Source of the DNA: a virus
IMG/VR virus record: IMGVR_UViG_3300023170_004698
Span: 1 to 62,058 of that record
Length of the DNA stretch: 62,058 nt
Direction: 5' to 3' (one strand)
Of the stretch, positions 45,607 to 54,670 are shown in pieces. The first letter of the stretch is position 1, and every line of letters begins with the position of its first letter. The notes under the pieces are model-generated. The model did not search any database and had not been told where the DNA came from. It saw only the letters and a list, made by a program, of their open reading frames with translations. The translations under genes and the position numbers were made by a program.

Positions 45607-46772
45607 TAAGCCTCCATTATGTTTTTTGCTTCTTTAAGCATATCCTCTAAGGCTGCTTTGCTTAACCCCTGCTTTTCTACAAAAGCCTTGAACATAGAAT
45701 AGTCATCTTCATGTTCAAGAACAGAGTTATCTCTGACTATTCTTTTTGCAACAACCTCTATTATAACCTTTGAAACAAAGAATGCTCCAGCGGCATACAG
45801 CTTATCCGATATAGACTTTTTATCTACTGCCGGCAACACTCTTTCATCAATGGTAAACTTAAACCTAACTATTTTCTCTTTTAGATCTATCAGTCCAATC
45901 TCTTCATCAATTCTGTCAGATATATCTGAGAAGTCTGCGCCAGACAGATCTACAGAACGCTCAACCAACTCTCTGCTGGGAACTTTCCTGAACGAAGCCT
46001 TTTTGGTGGATAAGTCATAATCGATAAAATACTTATCAACGTTTGCGTCACCAAAGTTTGACCTCTCCATTGACCCGGTATAGATGCATACCGGAGACTT
46101 CTTTCTTAGCACTCTAAACTGGTGTAGATGCCCCATTAGCGCAACATCGCACCCTTCAAATGCTGAAGGTCTAGCCATAAGCTCTGAGCCTCCAAAGTCA
46201 TTATAACTTCCTTCATAAAAGAAATTATGACCCACAGCAATAGTTGGATTTTGATTTTTAACGCCATCTATAAGAGATTTTATTTCTGCTTCAAACCCCT
46301 CGGACTTTTCCTTATTACCCTTGCCGGGATACATTCGGTGATCCCTAAATGGTAAAAGCAAAAGATTTGAAGAATCTCCGTCATTATTTGAAACCTCTAT
46401 AACCTCTGGATTTAAAACCATTCTTACATTTGGATAATCTGCAGCGGCCAAAGAAGTTATAGAACTAGTAAAGCTTGAGCCGTTTCTGCGATAATCATGA
46501 TTTCCCATTATCACAAAAGTAGAAACGCCAGCATTAGAAAGCTTTTTTAGGGCGGCGTCAACAATAGCCATATGCCTAACATCAGGATCTCTATGCTCAA
46601 ATATGTCTCCAGTTTGAATAAAGATATCTGCTTTAGACGATATTGTGTAATCAACTATATGATTTAAGCTTTTTACATAGTCATTAATTCTAGTGTTTCC
46701 ACCATTGCCGTCTGGTCTGCCCAGGCCGAATATGGCTCCGATATGTGCGTCGCCGCATATAACTGCTCTCAT
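45606..46772 (-). CDS. sbcD: SbcD/Mre11-like nuclease (T4 gp47 counterpart)
   Basis: Metallophosphatase motifs are in order: GDAHIG (7-12), GDIFEHRDPD (about 55), MGNHDYR (about 94), a histidine in VGHNFFYEG and ALMGHLHQFRV. These bind two metals and cut DNA ends. It partners SbcC, encoded one base downstream. Length 388 is typical. The start overlaps the CHC2 primase gene by four bases. Confidence 0.92.
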   Translation of the reverse strand: MRAVICGDAHIGAIFGLGRPDGNGGNTRINDYVKSLNHIVDYTISSKADIFIQTGDIFEHRDPDVRHMAIVDAALKKLSNAGVSTFVIMGNHDYRRNGSSFTSSITSLAAADYPNVRMVLNPEVIEVSNNDGDSSNLLLLPFRDHRMYPGKGNKEKSEGFEAEIKSLIDGVKNQNPTIAVGHNFFYEGSYNDFGGSELMARPSAFEGCDVALMGHLHQFRVLRKKSPVCIYTGSMERSNFGDANVDKYFIDYDLSTKKASFRKVPSRELVERSVDLSGADFSDISDRIDEEIGLIDLKEKIVRFKFTIDERVLPAVDKKSISDKLYAAGAFFVSKVIIEVVAKRIVRDNSVLEHEDDYSMFKAFVEKQGLSKAALEDMLKEAKNIMEA

Positions 46773-47305
46773 TTTTTATTATATCTCCTAAAGGTGGATT
46801 GCTTTACTTTTAATAAAAGTTTTTTTGCAGACATTGTGTCGTACCTATCTATCTCGGATATGTACTCATCCGTCTTTTTCATTACCATCTCAATCCACTC
46901 CAGATCATCTGGATGGGCTTTCATCAGTCCTCTAAAGTAATGAGATATTTCCAATAATACTGAAAAGATCGTACTCTTTGCATATGCTTTTGATTTTTTT
47001 AAATCATTTTTATCTACAAAAGAAGACAAATCTCTTATTGAATCAGCGAAGCCTTTGCCGGTACACAGAATATAAAAGTCAATAACATTATTTGAAGCAT
47101 TGCAGCCAAAGCAATAAAAGTTATTTCTATCATCATCTATATAAAGTGATCCCGTCCTTTCAAGACCTCCCTTGTGATCTGGGCTTGGACACTTACAGCG
47201 ATGCGTAAAGTTGCCTGTATTTGTATCCTCTAGCGAGATTCCTACGGATTCTGCTACATCAGATATCTTTACATTCATAAGAATTTGTTCTTTTGAAAAA
47301 TACAT
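46769..47305 (-). CDS. CHC2-type zinc domain of a split DnaG primase
   Basis: Residues 9-110 match the DnaG zinc-binding domain: VKISDVAESVGISLE, then CKCPSPDHKG with Cys 39 and His 44, then NNFYCFGCNASNNVIDFY with Cys 65 and 68. This domain selects template start sites. The remaining 70 residues are helical and basic. No Toprim domain is in this gene; it is at 18264-19022. It overlaps the FtsK-like gene (TAATG) and sbcD (ATGA), so it belongs to a translationally coupled recombination-replication cluster. Confidence 0.85.
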   Translation of the reverse strand: MYFSKEQILMNVKISDVAESVGISLEDTNTGNFTHRCKCPSPDHKGGLERTGSLYIDDDRNNFYCFGCNASNNVIDFYILCTGKGFADSIRDLSSFVDKNDLKKSKAYAKSTIFSVLLEISHYFRGLMKAHPDDLEWIEMVMKKTDEYISEIDRYDTMSAKKLLLKVKQSTFRRYNKK

Positions 47306-48405
47306 TAGAAACCAAAAAATATAAATATTCCAGATGTCCCTGATTTCTTTAGATCCAAACTGGCTAGCTCTCTGTCAATATCGCTAATGTTTGGTGCTCG
47401 AAATAGGGTTGGTTCGGAACTTCTGCCATCCAGCATAAGCCCAACTCCAATGTTGTCTATTTTTTCTGCACCAGATTTGTCCAAAATAACTCGACTATCA
47501 ACAGCCGATGCAACACGCATCGCAACTCTGCCCGGAAAGTTTGCTTTAATTAACCCAGATATGACAGAGGTTGCTGGGCGCTGAGTTGCCAAGATAATAG
47601 ATATACCTGCTGCTCGCCCCTTTTGCGCAAGCATGCTCAACTCTTTTTGCAAACCCTTCTCTTGCAGAACCAAGTCAGCCCACTCGTCTATAACTAGACA
47701 AATTGGATGCATTGTGTTTCTTCCAGATTTATCAATCGCCTCGGTCGCACTCCTTAGGCCATTCTTCCTAAGGGCGGAAAACCTATAATTCATAACTCCG
47801 ATAAGCGACTTAATCGTAGATGATATATCCTCTACCGAATTTGAAATGTTCTTAACATCCTTATATGGAGAATATCTTTCAAACTCAACCATCTTCGGAT
47901 CACACAAGTAAAGGGAAGTCTTATTATTTAGCAGAGACATAATAAACGAATGCAGCAAAACACTCTTTCCAGAACCAGTTGTGCCACCAACAATTAAGTT
48001 TGGAATTTTATTAAGATCCTTATATACCAAGTCTCCAGACTCTGCGATCCCTACAAATAATGGCATATAGAAGTTTTTGTCATAGCCATTCAGCATATCT
48101 CCAAAACTTGGAGAGATAATCTCTTCCCGCTGTACGGATAGCCTGTACGTTCCCTCGCTCATTACAAGCGAGCCTGTTGGCACCGTGTAAGCTCCAAGGG
48201 CAAGACCAATATCTTCAAGCAGCCTATTTACCTTTGAGGCTCTAACTCCTGGTGCAAGCTTTATATAATAATAATCAAAAAATCTACCCCTATTCATAGA
48301 GATAGATGTAACATTTACTTTGAAGGATTTTAGTATATTTAGAAGCCTAGACTCCTCTAGGTTATATACCTGAAAATCTACTCCGCATTTTTCCGGCAGT
48401 CCCAT
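47305..48405 (-). CDS. FtsK/SpoIIIE-like DNA translocase ATPase
   Basis: Core motor motifs: the Walker A GGTTGSGKSVLL (about residue 139), LCDPKMVEFERY, Walker B CLVIDEWADL (about 236), and LAQKGRAAGISIILATQRPA, exactly the FtsK family pattern. There is no membrane domain and no gamma DNA-reading domain; residues 1-125 are a small mixed domain. The start is probably ATG at 48405 with GAGGGG upstream; a GTG six bases earlier is the alternative. In phages, FtsK-type pumps are uncommon; here it is coupled to primase, sbcD and sbcC, suggesting DNA moving for replication, recombination or segregation rather than packaging. Confidence 0.88.
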   Translation of the reverse strand: MGLPEKCGVDFQVYNLEESRLLNILKSFKVNVTSISMNRGRFFDYYYIKLAPGVRASKVNRLLEDIGLALGAYTVPTGSLVMSEGTYRLSVQREEIISPSFGDMLNGYDKNFYMPLFVGIAESGDLVYKDLNKIPNLIVGGTTGSGKSVLLHSFIMSLLNNKTSLYLCDPKMVEFERYSPYKDVKNISNSVEDISSTIKSLIGVMNYRFSALRKNGLRSATEAIDKSGRNTMHPICLVIDEWADLVLQEKGLQKELSMLAQKGRAAGISIILATQRPATSVISGLIKANFPGRVAMRVASAVDSRVILDKSGAEKIDNIGVGLMLDGRSSEPTLFRAPNISDIDRELASLDLKKSGTSGIFIFFGF

Positions 48406-48589
48406 CAACACCCCTCAGCTTTTGCAAGACATCTTCAAGGGCCTTCTTATAGGCCACAAGGGCAATATAGGCACGATCACCGGATAAGTCAAGAGAAAGT
48501 TTTGACGACCGATCCTCAAGGGATCTGATTAAAGCAGCCTCCTCCTGTATTTTTTTCATCAGCCATTCGGATAGCTCTTTCTCATTCAC
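48362..48589 (-). CDS. 75-aa coiled-coil protein, unknown function
   Basis: Helical and charged (SEWLMKKIQEEAALIRSLED), with a basic C-terminus. It overlaps the FtsK-like gene by about 44 bases and the upstream gene by four (ATGA). Small helical proteins next to an ATPase motor may be its adaptor. Not recognised. Confidence 0.6.
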   Translation of the reverse strand: MNEKELSEWLMKKIQEEAALIRSLEDRSSKLSLDLSGDRAYIALVAYKKALEDVLQKLRGVDGTAGKMRSRFSGI

Positions 48590-48939
48590 TTTCTAGCTCC
48601 CTGATTTTTCTTAACTCTTTTTATCTCTCGCTCTAATTCTGCGAGCTTTGCCTCTAGTCTTATATTTTCATCTCTTAGCTTCAGGGAGGATCTGAGAGAC
48701 AGAACGATTAAGCCGAAGATACCCTCTCCAGGGTTCTCTTCATCAAGCTTATCCGCAGCCACAAGAAGCCGGTTTAAAACAGAGACAACATTATTGTGAT
48801 AAGCGGGGGTTTGATTATCGGGGTGAGTCTTATCTTTTAGCAGAGACTTAAAATCATCGAAGGCTTTCTCGACCGTATTTCTGGCAGCAGCCTTAGACTG
48901 TAGGTATTTATTGTTAGTTGGTATGTTTACATTGCTCAT
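48586..48939 (-). CDS. 117-aa protein with C-terminal coiled coil, unknown function
   Basis: The N-terminal half has a mixed helical domain (RNTVEKAFDDFKSLLKDKTH), then NPGEGIFGLIVLSLRSSLKL, followed by a coiled coil (RLEAKLAELEREIKRVKKNQ). It overlaps both neighbours. Cotranscribed ahead of the translocase. No family recognised. Confidence 0.6.
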   Translation of the reverse strand: MSNVNIPTNNKYLQSKAAARNTVEKAFDDFKSLLKDKTHPDNQTPAYHNNVVSVLNRLLVAADKLDEENPGEGIFGLIVLSLRSSLKLRDENIRLEAKLAELEREIKRVKKNQGARK

Positions 48940-49261
48940 AGAAGTCCTCCTCTAGCATAAGCATCAAATATATTCCGCAAGACTTATGCATTTTGATGAA
49001 TGCTTGAATCCTGTGAAGTTTTTCTTCTTCTATTATACCAAACTGTCTGTATAATAAGTTTATAATATTTATATTCTTGTTATAGTCAAAGCTGGGGCCG
49101 TCAAATAAACCGCAGGCTTTCTCTAAAAATGTAATTATTTTTTCCCTTTGAGAGCCGCCCACTTTAGATAAATCTATGATCGGGTTAACGACAGAGTTGC
49201 AATAAGCAAATCCATTTTCATCGGCAAAACCGTTGCAGCCTAATATAATCATTATATTCAT
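48914..49261 (-). CDS. 115-aa protein, unknown function
   Basis: Begins MNIMIILGCNGFADENG; a small mixed alpha/beta protein with several cysteines (CNG, YCNS, ACG, CGIY). It overlaps the 117-residue gene by 26 bases and follows a fibre gene by 30 bases. I see no motif that sets a function. Confidence 0.55.
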   Translation of the reverse strand: MNIMIILGCNGFADENGFAYCNSVVNPIIDLSKVGGSQREKIITFLEKACGLFDGPSFDYNKNINIINLLYRQFGIIEEEKLHRIQAFIKMHKSCGIYLMLMLEEDFYEQCKHTN

Positions 49262-49291
49262 TAACTCTGCCCAAGAGGACTATAATCATTT

Positions 49292-51811
49292 TTATTCCCA
49301 AATCCATAAAATTCTTGTCCCAACAAGCCTTATTGTTGAGGCTCGAGTTTCTAGGCTGAGCCCGTCAAAGTAGGAGTTTCCCGGGGGATCAGCAGGAAAA
49401 TCAGTGACAGTTAATCTGAACGTTGCGAAGCCATCCGATGGCTCTCCTACGTCTATTTTTAAAGGAGAAAAATCACTAACCATGACCGTTCCATCTGGTA
49501 GTCCACTCGCCAAGGGCGGAGAATTATAAGAATGAAGATTAGAAAGATCGCCCGAGTTTGGAACATCGTTGTCTACTGCGGCGTTCCAGGAAATTCCCTG
49601 AAGCAACTCGCCATCCGACACTGATTGTATCACATAGTTAGTACCGCTGTTTCCATATGAAGCCGTAACTCTAAGATTAACAATTTCGCCATCTTGATTG
49701 CCTCCCTGTATAATAAAATATGCAGTAATCCGACAAGAAGAGGGTGTGTCTGAATTTGTTGTAGTTTTCGTGGCAAATAATGGCACTGAATCCTTATATC
49801 GGTCATTCGGGTTAGCAGCATCTGGCAAAGCGCTCTGCTGAGAACCATCGGTGGAAGTACCAACACCGCCACTAAGCTGTCCATCGACAGGTAGTGATAC
49901 TGTGGCGTAAAAAACGCAACTATCATTAGTGGTATTATCTATAACATACTTGTAAGCTATATCTCGATTCGCAGTATTGAGTAGGGTATATTTTGGCGCC
50001 CTGCCAACGATGCCATTCTTGGGAACCCAATCTCCTGCACTTAACCACTGAGAGTAAACTCTGTTTGGAGCAGAAATAACAATACTATCAGTCCCAAGGT
50101 TGCCTTTTAATAATATGTTATTTCCGGCAAATATTGTTAGGGTTTCGCTGCCCGCAGCCTGGGCCGCAGGAACTGTGTCTCCGGTTATGACCCCCTCTGA
50201 CTTTGAGCCAGTAAGCCCAGCATTGTCCAAATTTATTTGATCAAAGGAATTAGCTCCAGCTGCCGGACCCCACTCTGGATACCCGTCGCCATTTATTTTT
50301 AATATATCGTTTTCATCTCCATTTGGAACATAATAAACATCTCCTTCATGATAGGGAGGGGAACCCGTCTGTGGCCAAGAATCCCCCAGCCCTCGGTCCC
50401 ATACCATTAATTGTCCCACGCCATTTTTTAGGTCGTTAATCCGCAGGGGAGAGTAGCCTTGCGGGGGATCGTCTTCTATGCTAAGCTCCTTGATATGCAG
50501 CCTTCTGGCCGGGGTGGTGAAGCCTCCGGGAGTGGGAGGATCAGAATAATCAACTGCCCCTATTCCAACATGGGCTCGATCATCAAATATGGAGTGAGAG
50601 CTTATTAGCACGGCCCTCTCAAGTCCGGTGTTTGGATTGTTTGTTCGCAGTATCATAGAGCCCGCATTAATCCCGTGGACAACTCCAGTAGCAGGACCGG
50701 CACCATAGGTGAGGTGGCGAGCAACAATTGAGGAAGTAAGCTGGTCAGCAGAGCCGGAGTCTACTCCGCCAAATCTAATCTCTGCCCTCCTATCTAGATT
50801 GTTATCTGAGCCAGTTGTGTTTTTGATTCTAAGAATCGGTCCAGAGGCCCCCGTTCCACCCGGCACGTCGTTATAAGTGAGTGCGTCATCACCAGCAAAT
50901 CCTGCGGGTACTAAATTATCATGAAACTGAATAGATCTATAACTTCCACCTGGAGTACCACCTGTTGACGATATTGTTATAGTATCACCCCCTGCATTTC
51001 CATCCAAGGTAATATTTGTGCCAGCACTTAGAGTTAGGGTGTCAGTTGTTGTATCAGCCGTTATGGTTGCATCTCCAGTTTGTGTTCCGCCTCCTGCGTT
51101 ATTTAGAGCAACAGAATCGAAAAGATTTTGATCAGGCCCGATGGAGGCGTCTGAATAAATGTCCCCATTTCCATCGACAACCAGAACGGTTCCTGAGCCA
51201 GCGCCAATCCCCTCAATCCTTAGGGGCGGATTAGAGTTATCAACTATATGAGCCTTTCTCTCTGGAGTATTGGTTCCTAATCCAAATCTCTCATTTGTAT
51301 AATCATAAAATAAATCTTGATTTCCACTAAATGCACCGGCTTCATTAAATTGTATTGAGCCGTCTATGCCTCCTGCTGAATTAGATAAATCAAGGTAATA
51401 ACATCTTTCGCCAGTTACAGGGTCTTCGGTATATTCTGGAATGGCAAGAATCTCTAGATCAAAACCTCCTGCCGCAGCAGCAGCACGACGCGCAGCAGGA
51501 GATCCGTAGACGGCATCAGAGTAACATAATATATTTGAATACCTAACTGCCGGAGTTGTACCATCTGTTCCGCCGAGGTTTGCATTGCCAAGATAACCTC
51601 TAATGTGGGCACCAGATGTTAGCAGGATCTTTGAGGCATGACCATCCTCATGCTTTCCGTCATGTACGTGTCCAAATACCAGCGGATCAAATTCATCCAC
51701 TGTTTCGTTGTACCCAAACTCTCCACCATAAATTTTATTCATGGTATCCGCAGTAACGATGGTTACTGCGGAGGTATATCTAGTTAACTTTGTGTCATTA
51801 TCTGTTGCCAT
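49292..51811 (-). CDS. Tail fibre protein A, shares N-terminal module with the next gene
   Basis: The first about 85 residues (MATDNDTKLTRYTSAVTIVT, GHVHDGKHEDGHASKI) match those of the 756-residue gene at 51822, so both probably attach to the same virion site. The rest is beta-rich and Gly/Asn/Ser/Thr-heavy (repeats of DGTN-like strands), as in fibre shafts, ending in a possible carbohydrate- or receptor-binding domain (LETRASTIRLVGTRILWIWE). No chaperone domain is visible. It follows fibre B by 10 bases. Confidence 0.8.
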   Translation of the reverse strand: MATDNDTKLTRYTSAVTIVTADTMNKIYGGEFGYNETVDEFDPLVFGHVHDGKHEDGHASKILLTSGAHIRGYLGNANLGGTDGTTPAVRYSNILCYSDAVYGSPAARRAAAAAGGFDLEILAIPEYTEDPVTGERCYYLDLSNSAGGIDGSIQFNEAGAFSGNQDLFYDYTNERFGLGTNTPERKAHIVDNSNPPLRIEGIGAGSGTVLVVDGNGDIYSDASIGPDQNLFDSVALNNAGGGTQTGDATITADTTTDTLTLSAGTNITLDGNAGGDTITISSTGGTPGGSYRSIQFHDNLVPAGFAGDDALTYNDVPGGTGASGPILRIKNTTGSDNNLDRRAEIRFGGVDSGSADQLTSSIVARHLTYGAGPATGVVHGINAGSMILRTNNPNTGLERAVLISSHSIFDDRAHVGIGAVDYSDPPTPGGFTTPARRLHIKELSIEDDPPQGYSPLRINDLKNGVGQLMVWDRGLGDSWPQTGSPPYHEGDVYYVPNGDENDILKINGDGYPEWGPAAGANSFDQINLDNAGLTGSKSEGVITGDTVPAAQAAGSETLTIFAGNNILLKGNLGTDSIVISAPNRVYSQWLSAGDWVPKNGIVGRAPKYTLLNTANRDIAYKYVIDNTTNDSCVFYATVSLPVDGQLSGGVGTSTDGSQQSALPDAANPNDRYKDSVPLFATKTTTNSDTPSSCRITAYFIIQGGNQDGEIVNLRVTASYGNSGTNYVIQSVSDGELLQGISWNAAVDNDVPNSGDLSNLHSYNSPPLASGLPDGTVMVSDFSPLKIDVGEPSDGFATFRLTVTDFPADPPGNSYFDGLSLETRASTIRLVGTRILWIWE

Positions 51812-51821
51812 TTTAAATCAC

Positions 51822-54092
51822 TTAAGGTTGTTCTCTATATAGGTTTATATTTATTTCTGTTACATCCAATCTAACAGATAATGCCTCACCGTACAGAATC
51901 GATCCAGAACTTGTACCGGCACCACCGTTATTAAGAAATGTTCTGTTTTCAACAACAAACGAGAATCCGTAACCAGGAGGCAGTGCGGGCGGGCCAATCA
52001 ACCCGGGTGACCTATTTGTTGGCGAGGCGGTATCATGTGTAAAATATATTCTAAAATCATCATTTGGATTTGTAGTTCCGGGAGCCTTTAGCCTAACTCT
52101 TCCAAAGCCATATAGATCTCTTGAGTCGTGTGTTATTATAAATGAATCCGTGTTATATAATATTGAGCCATCCTCTTGAGTTGTAATTCCAGAGTGAAGC
52201 TCGAAAGTAACGGAGTGCCTAATTGTTCTTGGCGGCCCAAAGGCTGGCGCCGGATCAATTTCAGAAAATGAAAGTGTGCCCATCGCCTTGATAGAGTAAG
52301 ATGAATTTATTCTTGGCCTAAACGGTCTGTTTGCAGAGTAAAAATCTTCTCCGTTATCCAGGTTAGCTATCATTGTCTGGGGAGTGTTCAGCGCCCCGCT
52401 GATTGGGGGGCCGAGGTCTGTTTGGTCATATCCCTTAAAATTTCCAAACATTGTCATCGTAAAAGTTTGTGCCCCGCCCCGCTCGGGAACCAATATTGTC
52501 CATTCATTGGGCGGGGGAGGGAACGTCGTGCCAAATGTATTTAGTGGGGCACGAGAATCGAAAAAAGTTCCTGACGCCTGAACTCTTTGGCCGTACCCAT
52601 AACCAAATGCGTAATATCCAGAAACAGAAGTATAAGTCGGAATCTCATTTGTGTCATAAACATCTCCTGATGTTGCGATCTTACTGTCGTAAGCTGCCTC
52701 TATTATAGAATAGTCAGCATCGACTATAGAGCATTCGTCGCCAGCTAGGATTGCATTAGAAGTACGCGTCCCAGTAGCTGCTCCAGCAGATATACTATTA
52801 TCAATTCCTGACAAAATCGTTGAGGAAGATACTTCATTTATTTGATTGTTAAATCCGCCAAATATTATCGAGCCAATCCCTGTGGTGCCAAATTTAGATG
52901 CAAAATTCCAAACTCCTGTAATTTCGTTCCCACTGCCGCTTAATATCGAAGAATACAGGGCACTCTCTATCGAATTATTTTCACCCCCAATAATCGAGGA
53001 GTATAATGATACATCTATCAGATTGTCTTGGCCACTAGATATCAGATTGCTATCACCAGGAAAAGATGATCCAAATACCGGGGGGACTGCGCTAACGTCA
53101 ATTACATTTTGAACACCCGAAAGAATTACTGAATTGCCATTATCTTTAATTGTAGAATTTGATGCCGTACCCATGAGTGATAAAGAGGCGTTAACCATAG
53201 AGCCATTTTCCCCAAGGGAAACAGAGCCCGGAGATGTGCTTGATATTGTATTATTAAAACCTGCTGCAAAACTGTTTGATGCATCAACCTGATTTCCCTC
53301 TCCGATCGATATCGAATAATCTCCAGAAACCGTATTATTAAAAACAAGCGCAACAGAATTGAGGCCGCTAACCTCATTTCTAAAGCCTGCTGCAAATGAT
53401 CCATCGCCAGAGGCTGTATTATTTATTCCAAAAGCAGCAGAAAATTGACCCCTATTTGCTTCATCCCACTGGGTTGAATTAACCGAGCCTGCCCTAAAGG
53501 CTGAAAGGCTTTTATCAAAAAGAAACCTACTATTGCCGTTTGTTCCGTCATTTATATCTTCTAAAGATGGTGAGCCAAAAACAAAGTCTCTGCCTGTTGT
53601 CTCGCCCCAAACGCCCGGGATATCAACATATGATGTGCCATCGTAAGTCTGGCTTCTTTGTCTTATTAGAATATTTTCCGATATCCCAGAGTCGGCAGAG
53701 CTTGGGGCATCATCTTCAATGAATGTAAAGTCCGTCCTAATTCCGGTTAAATCAAGATAATAATAAGTGACTCCGTCTATTATCTCATACTCTGGAATTG
53801 CCTCGCTTTGATATAGGGTTTCTCTTACATTTCTTTTTGTAACCGCATCGTCAGCAAGATTAATGTTTAAAAGCTGATTCTCTACATGATCCACAAGATC
53901 TATCTTGCCAGCATGCCCATCCGCTTTTACGCCATCATGAACGTGGCCAATAATCCTTGGGTCATCAGGGTGTAGGTTATCAGCTTCGGAAGATCCGTAT
54001 AATCCTCCAAATATAGAGTTAGCATAATCTGCAGTAACAATTGTTGTTGCTGACTTAAACTTTGTTAGTTTAGTATCGTTGTCTACAGCCAT
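51822..54092 (-). CDS. Tail fibre protein B with YadA-like beta-roll repeats
   Basis: N-terminus MAVDNDTKLTKFKSATTIVT then GHVHDGVKADGHAGKIDLVD parallels fibre A. Residues about 215-480 contain short repeats of the YadA/trimeric adhesin head type (TASGDGSFAAGFRNEVSG, NTVSGDYSISIGEGNQVD, GGENNSIESALYSSILSG), which fold into a left-handed beta-roll trimer. The C-terminal 250 residues are a different beta-rich domain, candidate receptor-binding tip. The structure is an adhesin-like fibre. It follows the HU gene by five bases and precedes fibre A. Confidence 0.82.
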   Translation of the reverse strand: MAVDNDTKLTKFKSATTIVTADYANSIFGGLYGSSEADNLHPDDPRIIGHVHDGVKADGHAGKIDLVDHVENQLLNINLADDAVTKRNVRETLYQSEAIPEYEIIDGVTYYYLDLTGIRTDFTFIEDDAPSSADSGISENILIRQRSQTYDGTSYVDIPGVWGETTGRDFVFGSPSLEDINDGTNGNSRFLFDKSLSAFRAGSVNSTQWDEANRGQFSAAFGINNTASGDGSFAAGFRNEVSGLNSVALVFNNTVSGDYSISIGEGNQVDASNSFAAGFNNTISSTSPGSVSLGENGSMVNASLSLMGTASNSTIKDNGNSVILSGVQNVIDVSAVPPVFGSSFPGDSNLISSGQDNLIDVSLYSSIIGGENNSIESALYSSILSGSGNEITGVWNFASKFGTTGIGSIIFGGFNNQINEVSSSTILSGIDNSISAGAATGTRTSNAILAGDECSIVDADYSIIEAAYDSKIATSGDVYDTNEIPTYTSVSGYYAFGYGYGQRVQASGTFFDSRAPLNTFGTTFPPPPNEWTILVPERGGAQTFTMTMFGNFKGYDQTDLGPPISGALNTPQTMIANLDNGEDFYSANRPFRPRINSSYSIKAMGTLSFSEIDPAPAFGPPRTIRHSVTFELHSGITTQEDGSILYNTDSFIITHDSRDLYGFGRVRLKAPGTTNPNDDFRIYFTHDTASPTNRSPGLIGPPALPPGYGFSFVVENRTFLNNGGAGTSSGSILYGEALSVRLDVTEININLYREQP

Positions 54093-54097
54093 TTAAT

Positions 54098-54382
54098 TTA
54101 CTCAAGATTTTTAAAGTGTTTTTTTATCTTCTCACTAACTTTAAACTTAACTGACTTGTATGACTTCAGCATCATTTCTTCTTGAGTTTTTGGATTGCGA
54201 ACAGGCCTGGGGCTATGCTCGTATAAATAAAATTTTCCAAAACCGACTAGAGATACTTCATTGCCTTCTTCGAGTGATGAGACAACTTCCTCAAGAGCAA
54301 CCTCTAAGATATCCAGAGATTCCTTCTGGGTAAGAAGGGTCCTGCTTGAAATTCTTTTGGCTAGTTCTTTTTTGTTTATCAT
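54098..54382 (-). CDS. HU/IHF-family DNA-bending protein
   Basis: MINKKELAKRISSRTLLTQK, then VSLVGFGKFYLYEHSPRPVRNPKT, is the HU pattern with the DNA-gripping arm (RPVRNPKT). HU bends and compacts DNA and helps replication or packaging. I choose the ATG at 54382, which gives the normal HU N-terminus; a longer frame starts at 54403. It has a short upstream AT-rich gap with the palindrome at 54406. Confidence 0.88.
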   Translation of the reverse strand: MINKKELAKRISSRTLLTQKESLDILEVALEEVVSSLEEGNEVSLVGFGKFYLYEHSPRPVRNPKTQEEMMLKSYKSVKFKVSEKIKKHFKNLE

Positions 54383-54405
54383 AAAATTCTCACTCGTACA
54401 CACGC

Positions 54406-54415
54406 ACGCATGCGT
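54406..54415. promoter_or_regulatory. 10-bp palindrome ahead of the HU gene
   Basis: ACGCATGCGT is a perfect palindrome in the 64-base gap (54383-54446) upstream of the HU start. A TATAAT read on the minus strand lies near 54428, giving a possible -10 without a good -35. The palindrome would lie in the leader or operator region. It may be a repressor site; the evidence is slight. Confidence 0.3.
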
Positions 54416-54446
54416 TAGTCAATGTATTATAATTTATTAATAGCAA

Positions 54447-54668
54447 TTATATGATTTCTTCTTCATCAAACTTTATCGGCAGATTTCTTGACTTAGAATA
54501 ATCTGAATCAAGTTTATCTGGATTTTTAACATAGAAATCATAAACTATATTTATATCTCCCTCGTCTAATCCTTCTGGATCTATTCCGTAGTTCTCATAT
54601 ATTTTATATATTTTCTTTAAAAGATTTTCATCTATTTTATCTTTTTTTTTGTCTTTTTCCTCAGCCAT
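54447..54668 (-). CDS. 73-aa acidic protein, unknown function
   Basis: Starts MAEEKDKKKDKIDENLLKKI and is mostly charged and helical (YENYGIDPEGLDEGDINIVY), ending KFDEEEII. It lies two bases from the HNH gene. Not recognised; may be a small regulator or partner protein. Confidence 0.6.
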   Translation of the reverse strand: MAEEKDKKKDKIDENLLKKIYKIYENYGIDPEGLDEGDINIVYDFYVKNPDKLDSDYSKSRNLPIKFDEEEII

Positions 54669-54670
54669 TT

